Shown piece by piece: positions 23,770-34,243 of a stretch of 64,000 nt of DNA. Under the pieces are notes generated by a model. The model was not told where the DNA came from and searched no databases. It saw only the letters and a list, made by a program, of their open reading frames with translations. A program made the position numbers and the translations under genes. This DNA comes from Coptis chinensis (taxonomy: Eukaryota > Streptophyta > Magnoliopsida > Ranunculales > Ranunculaceae). The stretch's first letter is position 1. The number at the start of each line of letters is the position of its first letter. The stretch covers positions 89,491,501 to 89,555,500 of the forward strand of contig CM027381.1 of assembly GCA_015680905.1 (NCBI GenBank), in the 5' to 3' direction.

Positions 23770-25213
23770 TGATAAGAGCCCAAAACTGTAGTTTTAACCC
23801 CTTAACAATAATACTTTTAGACCAATTATGCGAGTAATAAATAAGAGTTAATGTTGATTACGTGCTTTTATGTATTTCAGGCATTAGAGTCAATTATATA
23901 CAGAAATGTGTCACTTTTGCAAAATAAAGGAGCAAGGGTTGGTTGCTAAGAAGTTCTGTGATTAGAGGCCAAGATTCAAGGAGAAAAAGCCTTATTTAAA
24001 GCCCGATCAAAGCTGAAAAGTAAAAGTCATCAGAACTTCCAAAGACCGTATCTTTGGACTCAGACCTCAGAATTGGGCCTACTTTATGTCAAAACGACCG
24101 TCTTGGAAAGTGTTTTCCAATGGTCCAAACCTTGACCCAATCAAAGGAGCAAAAATGGACGAAAAGTCTATTGAAGTCAAATTTAGCTGAAAAAAACCTC
24201 TGTGGACTGAAGAAATTCGATTTTGGGCTCGATTTTCCAACCCAAAACATGGCTTCAGGCCCATGCACGAAATTAGGGATCTCTTTCTCTTGTTGAAAAT
24301 AAGAAAGGAGGCAGACAATTAGCAAGACCTAGATTAGAAAATAAATTAGCTTAGACTCCATTAATTAGCTTTATTACATTATTTTGAATTCAGTTTTGAA
24401 TCAGTATTGTTATTATTCATTAGATCAATAAAGTTAGTTAGTTATTCATAAATCTAGTTTCATTTCATTAAATCATTTTAACTTCAATTCATAGATTTAG
24501 TTAATTATCATTACTAGTTTCAATTCAATCTTGCATGATTAGATTTCCATTTTAAATCAAATAAGTAAATTTATAATCTTTTTTATCATGTCTTGTTATG
24601 AGTTATATATTAATGATAGCATAATGATTCAAGGCTAAAAACTCCATTAGAGGGGTGAAGAAGCCTTGATGAAGCTTGATTTTTGTTAGCGTAGAATAGT
24701 TCGTGATATTCCATTCCATTCTAGAAAATAATTAGTTCACCATGAGAATGGGTTTGATTGTTTCACATGCTAGTTGTTAGTTGGTAGAGATTACCATGAA
24801 CAATTAGGGATTAGGAAGACCAAATTGCTATGCGAAGGCATTTCAATTCGGATTATGACAATTCTTTGTTAGTAAATTAAGTAGAGTTAAGGTGGAATCA
24901 AATCCCCCTAATTCCTCCTCATATCGTCAAATTAGTAATTACGTTAGTTCGTATTATCGAATCTTGTTTAGTACAATTTCCATCATAGTATAATTTCCAT
25001 CGTTACTCTCATTGATTTTTGATAGACTGATAATCGTAGTTAACTTAGAATTCTAAAGAACTAGGAGTGGAACGAATCTTCTATTCCAACTATATTGCAA
25101 TAGCATCGAGAGTAGAAAACTTTGATAACATTAAGCGTAAAATAGTTTTAGTTTTACTTGCGTTTGAGTCTCGTTGCTTATTCATAGGTAAAACTATCTT
25201 TTTACTTTTATCA
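23770..25213. mobile_element. Solo LTR, Athila/Tat-like, inside the MULE 1 transposase gene
   Basis: 1444 bp beginning TGATAAGAGCCCAAAACTGT and ending CTTTTATCA, without internal retrotransposon coding sequence. The start resembles the Athila LTRs of this window (TGATAAGCACCCAAAAGTGT), the length is almost the same (1445 and 1441 bp), and both have a GGTTCGAA/GGAACGAA...TATTCCAACT stretch near the 3' end. The body is otherwise diverged. Flanking pentamers GAGGC and GGAAC do not match, so no target duplication supports it. Its removal leaves MURA sequence on both sides. Confidence 0.65.
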
Positions 25214-25335
25214 GGAACACAACGTTTATAACCGTCAGCAACCAAACCATGTACTGGAACTAATAATAACTAAAATAAAATTAGTGATTTACCTATTGGT
25301 TCGTCCACAAGTTTAAATTGATTGAAAGAATATTT

Positions 25336-25761
25336 TTATCGAGCTAGCACTTTTTCTTTCAAAAAAGATTGTTTTCTAGGAGAATCAGTTATTGGAATTT
25401 CTTCATTGAGTTTCTTCTTCATACAATGTTCTCCACCACATGATCCAGGACATGCACTTTTTGGCAGAGAAGGTTTAAACAGCTCACTACAAACTTGTTT
25501 CTTCTTCATATTAGGAACTCCATAACTTGATCCAAGACTTACACTTCTAACCATTTCTTGTTTAAATAGCTCACTACCAACCAGTTTATTATGCACTCTA
25601 GGTTGTCCACCACCTTTTCCAGAACTATCTACTTTAAACAGCTCAGTACGAACTTTTTTGTTCTTCACAGTAGATTGTTCAGGATTTGATCTTCTAACTT
25701 GTCCTACTCCCATACCACATTGTGTGATGATGATTGCTTCATTGATAACCCAAACTTTCAT
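25336..25761 (-). repeat. Coding repeat in the MURA N-terminal region
   Basis: The protein frame repeats a unit around KVRTELFKVDSSGKGG, KLVGSELFKQEMVRS and KQVCSELFKPSLPKSACPG, each about 30 residues apart, with Ser/Gly/Pro-rich linkers ending in MKKK- or NK-type basic pairs. Such a repeat is not part of the usual MURA domains. Function unknown. Confidence 0.65.
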
Positions 25762-26825
25762 TGCTTTCGTTGGAATCTTCTTCTACTTCTTAATCATGTT
25801 CAAGTAGTCGGTTTCTTCATCGATTTTACAAGGAGACTTGTTCATCATCAAATACCTAACAGAAAAACCCAATCTCATGCGCGATGACACAGCTTCAACA
25901 AGACACATGAATCCTTCAAAGGGAGATCCACATCAAACACTCTTAATTTCACCTCACCCCTTAGATACTTCATCACACCATGCTTGTTAGATTTCATCTC
26001 GCCATCATAATAAATAAGTATATCGAATGAACCTACAAAAATACAAAGTTAGCACAATAAAAACTTGGGGCTTTTAATAAAACGACAATAAAGTTCTTTC
26101 ATTTATTGTTCTACATTTATGACATTGTATAAATACCATAACTATGACAACAAAATCAACATAAAAATGGTAAAGAACCATGGAAACCTTATAAAAAAAA
26201 CACTCACACTTCTACATAAAACCACAAAGAAGCAAACCGAAGCATAAACCTACGTAGAAACAAACCAACACTAAAGACAACTAAACAAACATCAAAATTG
26301 ACCATTATCGAGGTTTGAGTTGTTTTCATCCATCAAAATCCTTAGAAAAATCGAAAAGGAGAAGGCAAAGTAGAGGGGAAAAAAAGAACCCAGAGAAAAA
26401 AGTATAGTTTTAGAGCTTTGTAAAAAAAAATTGAGGTTGACACAAAAAATGAGGTAAATATTATCTCATCTTTGAATTACAAAAACGACGAAAAAGTTGC
26501 TGACAGTAGATCCATAAGTTGCTGCTTCCTGATTCCCACAATAGCTAAAGTCCGTTTTTATTTTTGTTGGGTTGAAATCCAACGGTCATTAATGGCTAGT
26601 ACGTATCGCTAAGAGAATCTAACGGATAAATATTACTGTGCATGTCACATCAGAAGTACGTAAGGAGAGAGAGTGTGTTGCAGAGGAGAGAGAGTGTGGC
26701 AGGAGGAAAGAGAGTGTTATAAGGAAGGGCAAAAGGGTCAAAAATCCATTGAATTGATCAAAATTAAAAGGTGTGGCCGGTTGGAGAACAATGTGTATTT
26801 ATCATGGCCGAATCAAGCAATTACC
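25716..26825 (-). repeat. Right long terminal inverted repeat of MULE 1
   Basis: Inverted counterpart of 14001-14960. It contains the putative first exons of the transposase gene, including GGTGAGGTGAAATTAAGAG (minus strand), and an intron-like segment (about 26010-26125) absent from the left arm. Confidence 0.8.
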
Positions 26826-26834
26826 TAAATACAA

Positions 26835-27160
26835 TTGTCATCAAAGAAAAGATTTAGATTACAGATTGTTTGGTAAAATGTTTAGTTTGTAGGATATATA
26901 GGGTGGTCCAACGCTATATTTCAGAGAGGATTCAGAATCCCCATCTTTTCATGATTGATTCAACATCCCAAAACCTCAATAAACCCCTTGCAATATATAT
27001 ACCAGTAAATAAATTTGAATCAACTATACCAAAGGGAATGTGAAACCTACCAAAGGGAATGAGAAACCTGGGAAGCTTATAGAATCAGAAGAATATATAT
27101 GAAAGGAGTGGATCTAGGAGAACATGACGACTGAACTCGGGTTTGGTGCACGGTGCACCT
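26835..27160. other. Spacer between MULE 1 and the copia nest
   Basis: No coding similarity seen. A short duplication ACCAAAGGGAATG.GAAACCT occurs twice in tandem near 27030-27070. Confidence 0.5.
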
Positions 27161-27598
27161 TGTTAGGGATCTACCCCAACCAACACGACAAATTTAGAAT
27201 CTAGAAAACTTAGAAGAAAAAAACAAAAAAGAGGAACACACATATATACGTGGTTAGGCAATTGTTTTAATCCACAAGTGCACCACAATTCACTATTATC
27301 AAGAAGTAGTTACAAACACTAATATATTTCTCTCAATCAATCTCACACAAAGCACTCACAAAATAGCTCACCTAATTTATAATCTATGCTCTCAAGTTTC
27401 TCTCTAATGTGTGATCATAATTCTCAAATACCATGGGGTATTTATAGAGAACGTGGGGAACCAAAGTAGTAATTGGTTTCCAAAACCAATTTACTTGTTC
27501 ATCACCGTTTAGGAGAAGTAGTGCTGGCGGGTCCATGTTTCCAATTCCAATTCCAATTTGGAAACTAACCACGTGGTGATCAGGCTCCATACTTAATA
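27161..27598 (-). repeat. Copia 3' LTR (left in the window)
   Basis: On the plus strand it runs TGTTAGGGATCTACCCC to GCTCCATACTTAATA. The outermost CA of the related right LTR (CTTAACA) is TA here, a single base change at the LTR border. Confidence 0.85.
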
Positions 27599-27763
27599 AT
27601 CTCCCACTTGGAGACTGATAACCAAAGTAAATCAACTCCATGCATTACCAATGCATAGTGGTACGCTTCATCCACGATCTTCAAGCTAGAAGACCAACTG
27701 AAGCTAGACATAGCTTCAACTTCTCAATAGTCATTGTCTTTGTCTATTGTGAGTCTTAGCTCA

Positions 27764-28861
27764 CTACAGTTCCACTGTAAAGACATAATCAGTAGTGCCT
27801 TTCCTGTGATCAACTTCACTTGCAAAGTTTGTATCAATATACCCTTGCAAGTACACATCACCCCTCACACAACATATGCATTTATCAGTAGTACCTCTTA
27901 AATTAGATACCGTAGTATCCACTTCACTGCTTCCCAGTACTGCTTGCCACAATTGGTCATCAACCTGCTAACAGCTCCCATTGCACGGGAAATATTTGGG
28001 CACGTGTAAACCATGTACAAGCTCTTTCTTAGCTTGCATACCATATTCTCTCTACCCAATTCAATGAAACACTCATATTGCTGCACATACATCTCTTCCT
28101 CTTGGTCACCATGGAGGAAGATAGTTTTCACATCTAACTACTTAAGGTGTAAATCTTCTATTGCAACAATACCCGAGTCATTCTGATAGTAGTAAGCTTC
28201 ACCACTGAAGAAAATATATCAGTGTAGTCAATACCATGCTTCTGCTGAAACTCTTTGACTATCAATCTGGCCTTGTACCTTTTAGAGCCATCATGCTCCT
28301 CCTTTACTCGGTATACCCATTTGTTATGCAAGACCTTCTTCCTAATGGGTAATTTAGACAACTCCCATGTCTCATTTGTGATGATGGAGTCTATCTCATC
28401 TTTCATAGCAAGCTCCCACTTGCTAGCATCCTCTACCTTCATTGCTTCATCATAGCACTGGGGTTCACCACCATCAGTAAGGAGCAAGTAAGTCACATAA
28501 GTGGATGTGGGATACTTTAGACTCGGCACATGTTGTCTAGAAGTCATCCTAAGATCACTGGCCGGAGATGGAGTCTGTGATGTAGTAACCTCATCACCAC
28601 TTTCTGTGTTTGACTGTGGAATAGCAGTAACTTTTTGTTGCACTATACCATGACTAACTTCAGTGTCTTCCAAGTCAACAAAATTAGTCTCACTAACATG
28701 TGTGTCATTTATGTCCTTGTACATTATATTCTCATTGAATATCACATCTCTACTCCATATGATTTTTCAATTATGGTAATCCCAAAATCGATAACCAAAC
28801 TCATCACCACCATATCCAATGAATACACACTTCAGTGATTTAGGGTCAAGTTTACCCCTAG
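27764..28861 (-). pseudogene. Copia integrase end, reverse transcriptase and RNase H fragments
   Basis: Minus strand: 28750-28861 has the integrase tail (KLDPKSLKCVFIGYGGDEFG). 28158-28745 is the start of the reverse transcriptase (KWELAMKDEIDSIITNETWE, NKWVYRVKEEHDGSKRYKAR). 27898-28131 jumps from VCKLRKSLY straight to CPNISRAMGAVSRLM, so the segment with the YVDD catalytic motif is deleted. 27764-27952 is RNase H-like (GYIDTNFASEVDHRKGT). Missing catalytic residues make it dead. Confidence 0.85.
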
Positions 28862-28870
28862 ATTGATCAC

Positions 28871-29247
28871 GAAAAAATTATTGATTTGGGTACTGTATAT
28901 AGTAGATTTTACAAAATGGGTACTGTATTATTTTTTTTTGCAAAATAGGGTACCGTATTTTTCAAATATTGCAAAAATGGGTACCGTCTATAAATATTGT
29001 AATGTATGTATACGTATTTGATGATTTGGCATACATAATGCGTACACATGGCCAACTCAGTCTCCACGTAAGCGTACACATGCACGAAGCACGTGAGTCT
29101 CATTTCCATTTTCTCTGATTGCGAAATAAAAAACGCACCCTCTCTCTCACGCGCGTTATATCAAGAACTTTGGGATTTCTCAAAGTCCATGTTTTGTTCA
29201 TCTCCCTCCAAAATCCTGACCCAAAATCCCTAACTTCACAAACCCAT
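28871..29247 (+). repeat. MULE 2 left terminal inverted repeat with phased subterminal motif
   Basis: Inverted match to 48843-49206, including ACAAAATGGGTACTGTAT, TTTGATGATTTGGCATACAT, CATCTCCCTCCAAAATCC and ACTTCACAAACCC. The motif GGGTAYYGTMT starts at 28888, 28918, 28948 and 28979, a spacing of 30-31 bp. Confidence 0.88.
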
Positions 29248-29468
29248 GTCTGAAGAAATTTCAAATTCAGCTATTCTTGTGGAAATTCTTGTTGAAAGAA
29301 AACCTAGTTTAACTATCTAAACAAGTAAGTTATATTATTATTACTTTTCTTTGTGTTTCATTTTGATATTTGTATAAAATATGGCCTATAATTATATATT
29401 ATAATTGGTGGTTGTTTATTTGTATAGGTTTTATATAATAATGTTTGTTCTTTATTTAATTTGAATTC

Positions 29469-29942
29469 ATGTTTATTTCCTTTTCAATGGAAACTAATAA
29501 TGAGAGTATGATGATAGAATTCCACCATTCCGGGGGATTTAAAACCTCACCAATGCTAAATTACAATGGTATAATAGAGTATGTCACAGAGTTGAACTTT
29601 GATAGGATTTCTTATTTTGAACTTTTGGGGATAGTGAAGGATGATTTGAATATACATAATTTATCTAACATGTATTGGGCACCTCAAGGTAGAGTTTTGC
29701 AGAATAATATCCACCAAATCCTTAGTGACAAAGAGACAATTGAAATGGTTGAGTATGCCAAGAGAACAGGTGTAGTTGAGGTGTATATTGAACGCAATGA
29801 AGTTGTGCCCCAATGCCCTATTATAGAAGCGGATGTGAGTAGTGATGAATCTGAAGCTGTGCCCCATTTCTATGTTTGCTCTATGTCAGAATTTGGTATG
29901 TTTGCATGTCAGAATTTCCTATGTTTTGTTTTATGTTTGTAG
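29469..29942 (+). pseudogene. MULE transposase N-terminal PB1-like domain
   Basis: A 157-residue frame starting MFISFSMETNN with MIEFHHSGGFKTSPMLNYNG, DRISYFELLGIVKDDL and a closing VVEVYIERN strand. This pattern matches the PB1-like domain that opens many plant MULE transposases (hydrophobic strand, GG turn, Y.GG.., D.D..S..EL). An acidic linker follows (EADVSSDESEA) and the frame then runs into unrelated sequence. MuDR, DDE and SWIM parts are absent, so it is a truncated gene piece. Confidence 0.7.
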
Positions 29943-30008
29943 TTCATGGATAATACTTAAACTAGAACTAGTATGTTTCTATTATTGCAACTATCTGTCA
30001 TAAAACTT

Positions 30009-30248
30009 TTACATTTGAAGCGTAATCCCGTTGGTATCCCATTTAAGGAAAGGATGAAAGATGGAGGAAATGTTAGTGTCAGTAGAGAGAGACATATTTG
30101 ACTTGTATGGGAACTCTCTTTCATCAAAGACAACATGCCTAGAAACAAAAAGTCTGCCTGTAGTAGGATCCAGACACCTATAAAAAAATGCAATGTTTAT
30201 TTTTGAAGTATTATAATCACCTGTAAAAAATGGTGGAGATGGAAACAT
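30009..30248 (-). pseudogene. Copia integrase C-terminal scrap
   Basis: The minus-strand frame contains YRCLDPTTGRLFVSRHVVFD followed by EREFPY, a hallmark of the integrase C-terminal region just before reverse transcriptase in plant copia elements. No other copia part adjoins it. It belongs to a different copia family from the surrounding element (whose matching region reads GYRFWDYHN). Probably a captured fragment in MULE 2. Confidence 0.75.
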
Positions 30249-30289
30249 GTATAATACTTAAACTGACACCATTTAATTATGTATGTCAG

Positions 30290-30950
30290 AGGACTTGGCA
30301 GCCCATTTGGCAAGATCATGTGCCTCTTTGTTTAACATTCTACTTAACTAACTAAAACATACATAATTAAACCTACTAGAGTTTTGGATAATGGATCTAG
30401 CAATATTCTGTAGGGGCCAAGCAATACTAGATTCTGTAGGGGCCAAGTTCATTACCACCTCAGCTGCCAAAATTTAACTTTCTTCTGTTGTAGTGGCTCT
30501 GAATCTTCTTACTGCAGAAGCTATTAGGTTTCCATCTTCATCCCATGCCATAGTTGCTCCTGCTCCTAATTATTTTTATCAAAAACACCCATGCCATAGT
30601 AGCAGGTATTAGGTTTCCATCCCATCCCATGCCATAGCGGCAACTATTAGGTTTCCATCTTCATCCCATGCCATAGTTGCTCCTACTCCTAATCCAACAT
30701 TCTTATCAAAAGCTCCATTAATTATCTCACATTTATATAAGGACACACATGAGTTTGGAAACTTCTCATTTCCTGTACTCTGTTATTATTTCTACTACTA
30801 TTATTATGTACTTCATTTGAATGTAAAATAGAAGAAGAACTAAGGTTATTAACATTTATAGCTATAGAGTTTCTATTATCCCACAAGGCTTGCAGAAGAG
30901 TACAAGCATATACCCCAAGGTTAGATATGGTGTCATCTATGCAAACCTGT
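30290..30950 (-). pseudogene. LINE-derived RNase H-like remnant with internal duplication
   Basis: Minus strand: a piece typical of the LINE region before RNase H (ALWDNRNSIAINVN, about 30850-30890), then VGLGVGATMAWDEDGNLI near 30640-30700, SAVRRFRATTTEE near 30480-30520, and MLNKEAHDLAKWAAKS near 30295-30350. The segment encoding GATMAWDEDGNLI occurs three times between 30519 and 30690 in slightly different versions, a local tandem duplication. It is related to 75-582. Several frame breaks. Dead. Confidence 0.65.
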
Positions 30951-30974
30951 CAGAATTTAGTACATTGAACTATC

Positions 30975-32419
30975 TGATAAGCACCCAAAAGTGTATTATG
31001 AAACCCCGTTGAGACATATAAATTTGGTTAACTATGTGTTTAATAATCATGAAATAAATATGTTTTCATACTTTTGCAGGTATTCACAGTAAACATGGAA
31101 ATATGGTTTAAACCTGCAATAAAGCACGAGGAACGACATATATATGAATTCTTCCAAATCCGCATAGAAGCATCAAACTTCCGAAGCTCCTATCTCTTGA
31201 ACCAGGACTCAGACGCGACAAGTGAGTTCTTTCGGACAATCGTAGGCGATGAACTCTACGCATAGGCGGGAAGTTGTAAAATTGCCCAAAGACCGGACCG
31301 CCACTGGACTACACATAAGACCCACTATGTGGGCCCACAATATTGGATGAGTCATCAATCATGGAGCATGTCAAGACAAAAATGCCAAATTATTGGCGCA
31401 AAGTTGACACCTTGCATGTAATTAATTAGATTAGGTGTTAATAGTGAAAAAAAGGCAATGTGTCACTTTGTTTTAATGTGGTGGATAAAAATGAAGTAAA
31501 TGTGGTTTGATGTTTCACATAGGAGGAAATGAGATGTCTTTCAAATGGAGAAGAAAACAAAACAAGGGGGGACACTCCATTTACTCCCTTGACTTATTTT
31601 TCTTACCTTGTATTATTTTAGTTCCTTAGCTATTTTTAGTTTTTAGTTTTAGTTTTTAGTAAGAAAGCTTGTAATAGTTTTAATGGAGGAAACCTTAGTT
31701 TTCTTCTAGAAAATAAAAAGCAAGTGAGTTTAATTGATTTTTCTTCTTCTTCTTTCTCTCTCTTTTGTTCTTCTAGCTTGTAATTCATCATCCCAAGGAT
31801 CATGAGCTAACTTCTCTTTTGGGGAGTTAATCCATCTCATGTGAGGGAGAATATTTGTGGTTGGCTTGGCAGGTTGTTAGGAAGAACAACTAGACCTGCA
31901 TCCTATCCCAAAATGATAGTTGGTGTAGTGTCTAGTTAGGAATCAAAGTAATGAGCTTAGAGATAAGTCATTGCTTGGTTCCACTTGCTAGCATGTATGA
32001 ACTCTTTAATGAGCCATACATGCTAGGGATCAAGTTTTCTTCCATTAGGGCTTGTCTATGAGTCTAGGAAGAATCAAATGAACCTTTTCAAATCAACAAC
32101 TAAATGTTATTTTCACATGAGGAGGATTAGCTCTCCACCTTTTCTTTAGTAAATTGTATTTTGTATTAATTGCATGATTTCAAATCTTAATGTTTTTTTT
32201 CTTTAATGTTTGTATAGGAAATAAACCCAGCATTAGTAGTAAACTTACTCACTAGTTCCCTAAGAGTAACAACCAATTTGTAGTTGTCCTAGACTTTAGG
32301 TTGGTTCGAATTCTTATTCCAACTTTACGAAACGAAGATAGTGAGTAAGGAACTTTGAGTTCGCTTTCGCATCAACTTAGAGAGTCAAATCTCTAACGTA
32401 GTAAAAAAAGCTAATATCA
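30975..32419 (+). repeat. Athila 5' LTR
   Basis: 1445 bp, direct copy of 46027-47467 with scattered substitutions and small indels, so the insertion is not very recent. The LTR carries TATA-like and pyrimidine tracts (TTCTTCTTCTTTCTCTCTC near 31741), but a promoter was not assigned. Confidence 0.9.
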
Positions 32420-32422
32420 AAA

Positions 32423-32435
32423 TGGCGCCGCTGCC
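32423..32435 (+). other. Athila primer binding site
   Basis: TGGCGCCGCTGCC lies three bases after the left LTR. It matches the complement of the 3' end of plant tRNA-Asp (TGGCGCCGTTGCC) with one mismatch. Confidence 0.85.
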
Positions 32436-32917
32436 ATTCTAAAGACCCAAGGACCTGTGCTTGCAAACTGGAATTGCTCCAAGGGGAAACCCCCCACGCT
32501 CATCCTTTCATATATTTCTTTTTCTTATGTTTTCTTCGTTTTTTTTTTAAAATTTCCGCATTTTTTGCTCTTGATAAACATTCGGTTTTGGTTGAACTGA
32601 CGGGTTCCAAATGCTAGGACACGGAAACTAGGCTACAACAATCACTAAGCTTCTTGTGAAACATTTGGTCCATGTTGTGCGCGTTTCTTTTATTTGGTGG
32701 ACTTTAGGGAAGCTTTGCGGGTTCCAAATTTTAAATATTTTTGCATGCTTCACATGTATGTAGTTATTATGTTGTAGTTAATGGACTATATTTTGCATTA
32801 TTAGGTTAGTAATATGCATGAATTATGTGAATACGCCTTTGTGAATATATATATGCGGTTAAACTGGTCATGAATTACATATTAATGTATATATACATAC
32901 AAATGGAACTGTTTTTT

Positions 32918-32968
<51 letters not shown>

Positions 32969-34243
32969 TCACATGTTTAGTATATATATTACCGAATGAG
33001 TGATTATTTGCATGTTAGCATCTATAACTTAGGAGTTATACATAGTAATTAGGATGTGTTTTGGTATTTTGGCCATAACTTTGGCTACGGTTCTCTGAAT
33101 CACGCGTGTGAGCTTTGCTCGGTGGAGGTCATTTTCGAGGTCAAAATCAACTGTTTTCCCCTCCAAAATCATCATTTTCGAAAATTGTCTTGTTTAATAA
33201 ATCGATTTTGTCAAGAAAGAGGAGAACATTCCAACGAGGGTTAAAATCTGAGTTAGGTAAGTTGTTTCTAAACCCTACGGGGTAAAGCTGTTTTCTATAT
33301 GACACTCGCAATCTCAATGAGTATTGTCGAAATCGAATTATTATGTAATACAAGAGTCGTATTTTAGTTTATGTATAATACTTTGCATGTTTAGTTTTGT
33401 CGTATTATTCTGCGTATGTATACTATATTCGCATGCTAATGTATTTAGATACGTATGAGTGATTCAAATTTGCCTGTTATTCTTGTTGATATCGTTTTAC
33501 GTAATATCGATTTACAAATTAGCATATACATATTATTATATTCGATGTATATTTGCCCTGCATTATAGAAGTATTTATCGATGACACAAGCTTGCCTATT
33601 TGTATAGCTATACGTATGAGTAGAGTATCTTCACATGCTACTGCACCTAGTATTGTATGAGTAGATCGTATTTGCATGTTTGTATTTTAACCCTTGCATA
33701 AATCTTTAAAAAAAAATTTTTTAAAATTTAAAAATTTAAAAAAATTAAAAAAATTAAAAAAAAAATTAAAAAAAATTAAAAAAAAAATTAAATTAAAATT
33801 AATACCGCCTTTGCATAAATTTTAATTCCATAAATCTTAATCATATTCCAATGGTGTCTAGGAAACTTGAAAGATTGAGGTTACTTAATTAGAACCGTGC
33901 TTGCACGGAAAGCCTCCCTCATATCTCTCTTGTGACCTGGCTGTTGGTTTATGCATACGTATTCCTAGCTTCACTGCTACGTTAGCAGCAGTTTAGGCAT
34001 ATGTTCTTCAACTCTAATGCTTAAGATAATAATAAAATTCAAGTCCTACTAAATTCCTTACGCCGGTTAGATCTAATTTTATGCTTGCATGAGATTAAGG
34101 TCCAGTTCCACTAAAGAAATTGAACATACCTATCGTCGAAAAAAAATACGATAAGCAATTGCGTAAGTTCTCACCTAAAAATTGTTCTTCTTACGCTAAT
34201 TACCTTCATCACAATCCTTCGCCGCCATCAATTTTCTGTCATT
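32436..34243 (+). other. Athila leader region
   Basis: Long untranslated leader with a (TA)n microsatellite at about 32921-32967 and an A/T-only low-complexity stretch at 33708-33803. No coding similarity before the gag start near 34244. Confidence 0.65.

Larger units (their letters stand above)
20728..26010 (-). pseudogene. mudrA-like: MURA-type transposase gene of MULE 1, interrupted
   Basis: Read from right to left on the minus strand: an N-terminal part near 26000-25850 (LIYYDGEMKSNKHGVMKYL), a repeat region at 25336-25761, then, after a solo LTR, 23511-23714, an acidic stretch and the MuDR domain (22565-23098: VGQHYSTRDDLVKDMKSYAI, CKATNCPFHLYA). The MULE DDE core follows, with IDGTFMKGRYKSVILTALAV near 21820-21895 and LLSDRQ near 21690-21710, then 21381-21728, a SWIM zinc finger (CCTCGFFQQVGIPCTHA, about 21090-21150) and a C-terminal zinc knuckle CSRCGALGHNRATC (about 20830-20870). 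All signature parts of a plant MULE transposase are present in order, but frames change and stops occur (for example between 21900 and 22560), and the LTR insertion splits it. It cuts and joins the element ends in the family; this copy is unlikely to be active. Confidence 0.85.
14343..26503. repeat. Dispersed motif GTTGCTGAYRGT in MULE 1 (nine sites)
   Basis: The 8-mer GTTGCTGA or its complement occurs at 14343, 15053, 15421, 15761, 17203, 22130, 22331, 25235 and 26496. Neighbouring bases extend the match to about AGTTGCTGAYRGTTA in most. The first and last are matching positions in the two terminal repeats, and 22130/22331 lie in a local duplication, leaving about seven independent sites, nearly all outside coding exons. 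Confidence 0.6.
14001..26825. mobile_element. KI-type (Kaonashi-like) Mutator element, MULE 1
   Basis: A 9-bp target duplication TAAATACAA lies at 13992-14000 and 26826-26834. The ends are inverted: the left begins GGGTAATTGCTTGATTCGG, and the right, reverse-complemented, begins GGTAATTGCTTGATTCGG. Arms of about 1 kb are inverted copies with indels. Inside are a MURA-type transposase (minus) and a DUF1985/Ulp1-like gene (plus) on opposite strands. In plants, MULEs that carry Ulp1-like genes are known (Kaonashi in Arabidopsis, similar ones in melon). Later insertions are a solo LTR (23770-25213) and a SINE (20465-20570). Both genes carry stops, so the element is probably no longer self-mobile. 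Confidence 0.92.

Noticed and set aside
27384-27641. ORFs in the copia LTRs (also 51461-51649)
   Set aside because: Chance frames in LTR sequence on the polyprotein strand; no known domain.
28909-29109. Matching open frames in both MULE 2 ends (also 48998-49231)
   Set aside because: They only mirror the inverted terminal repeats.
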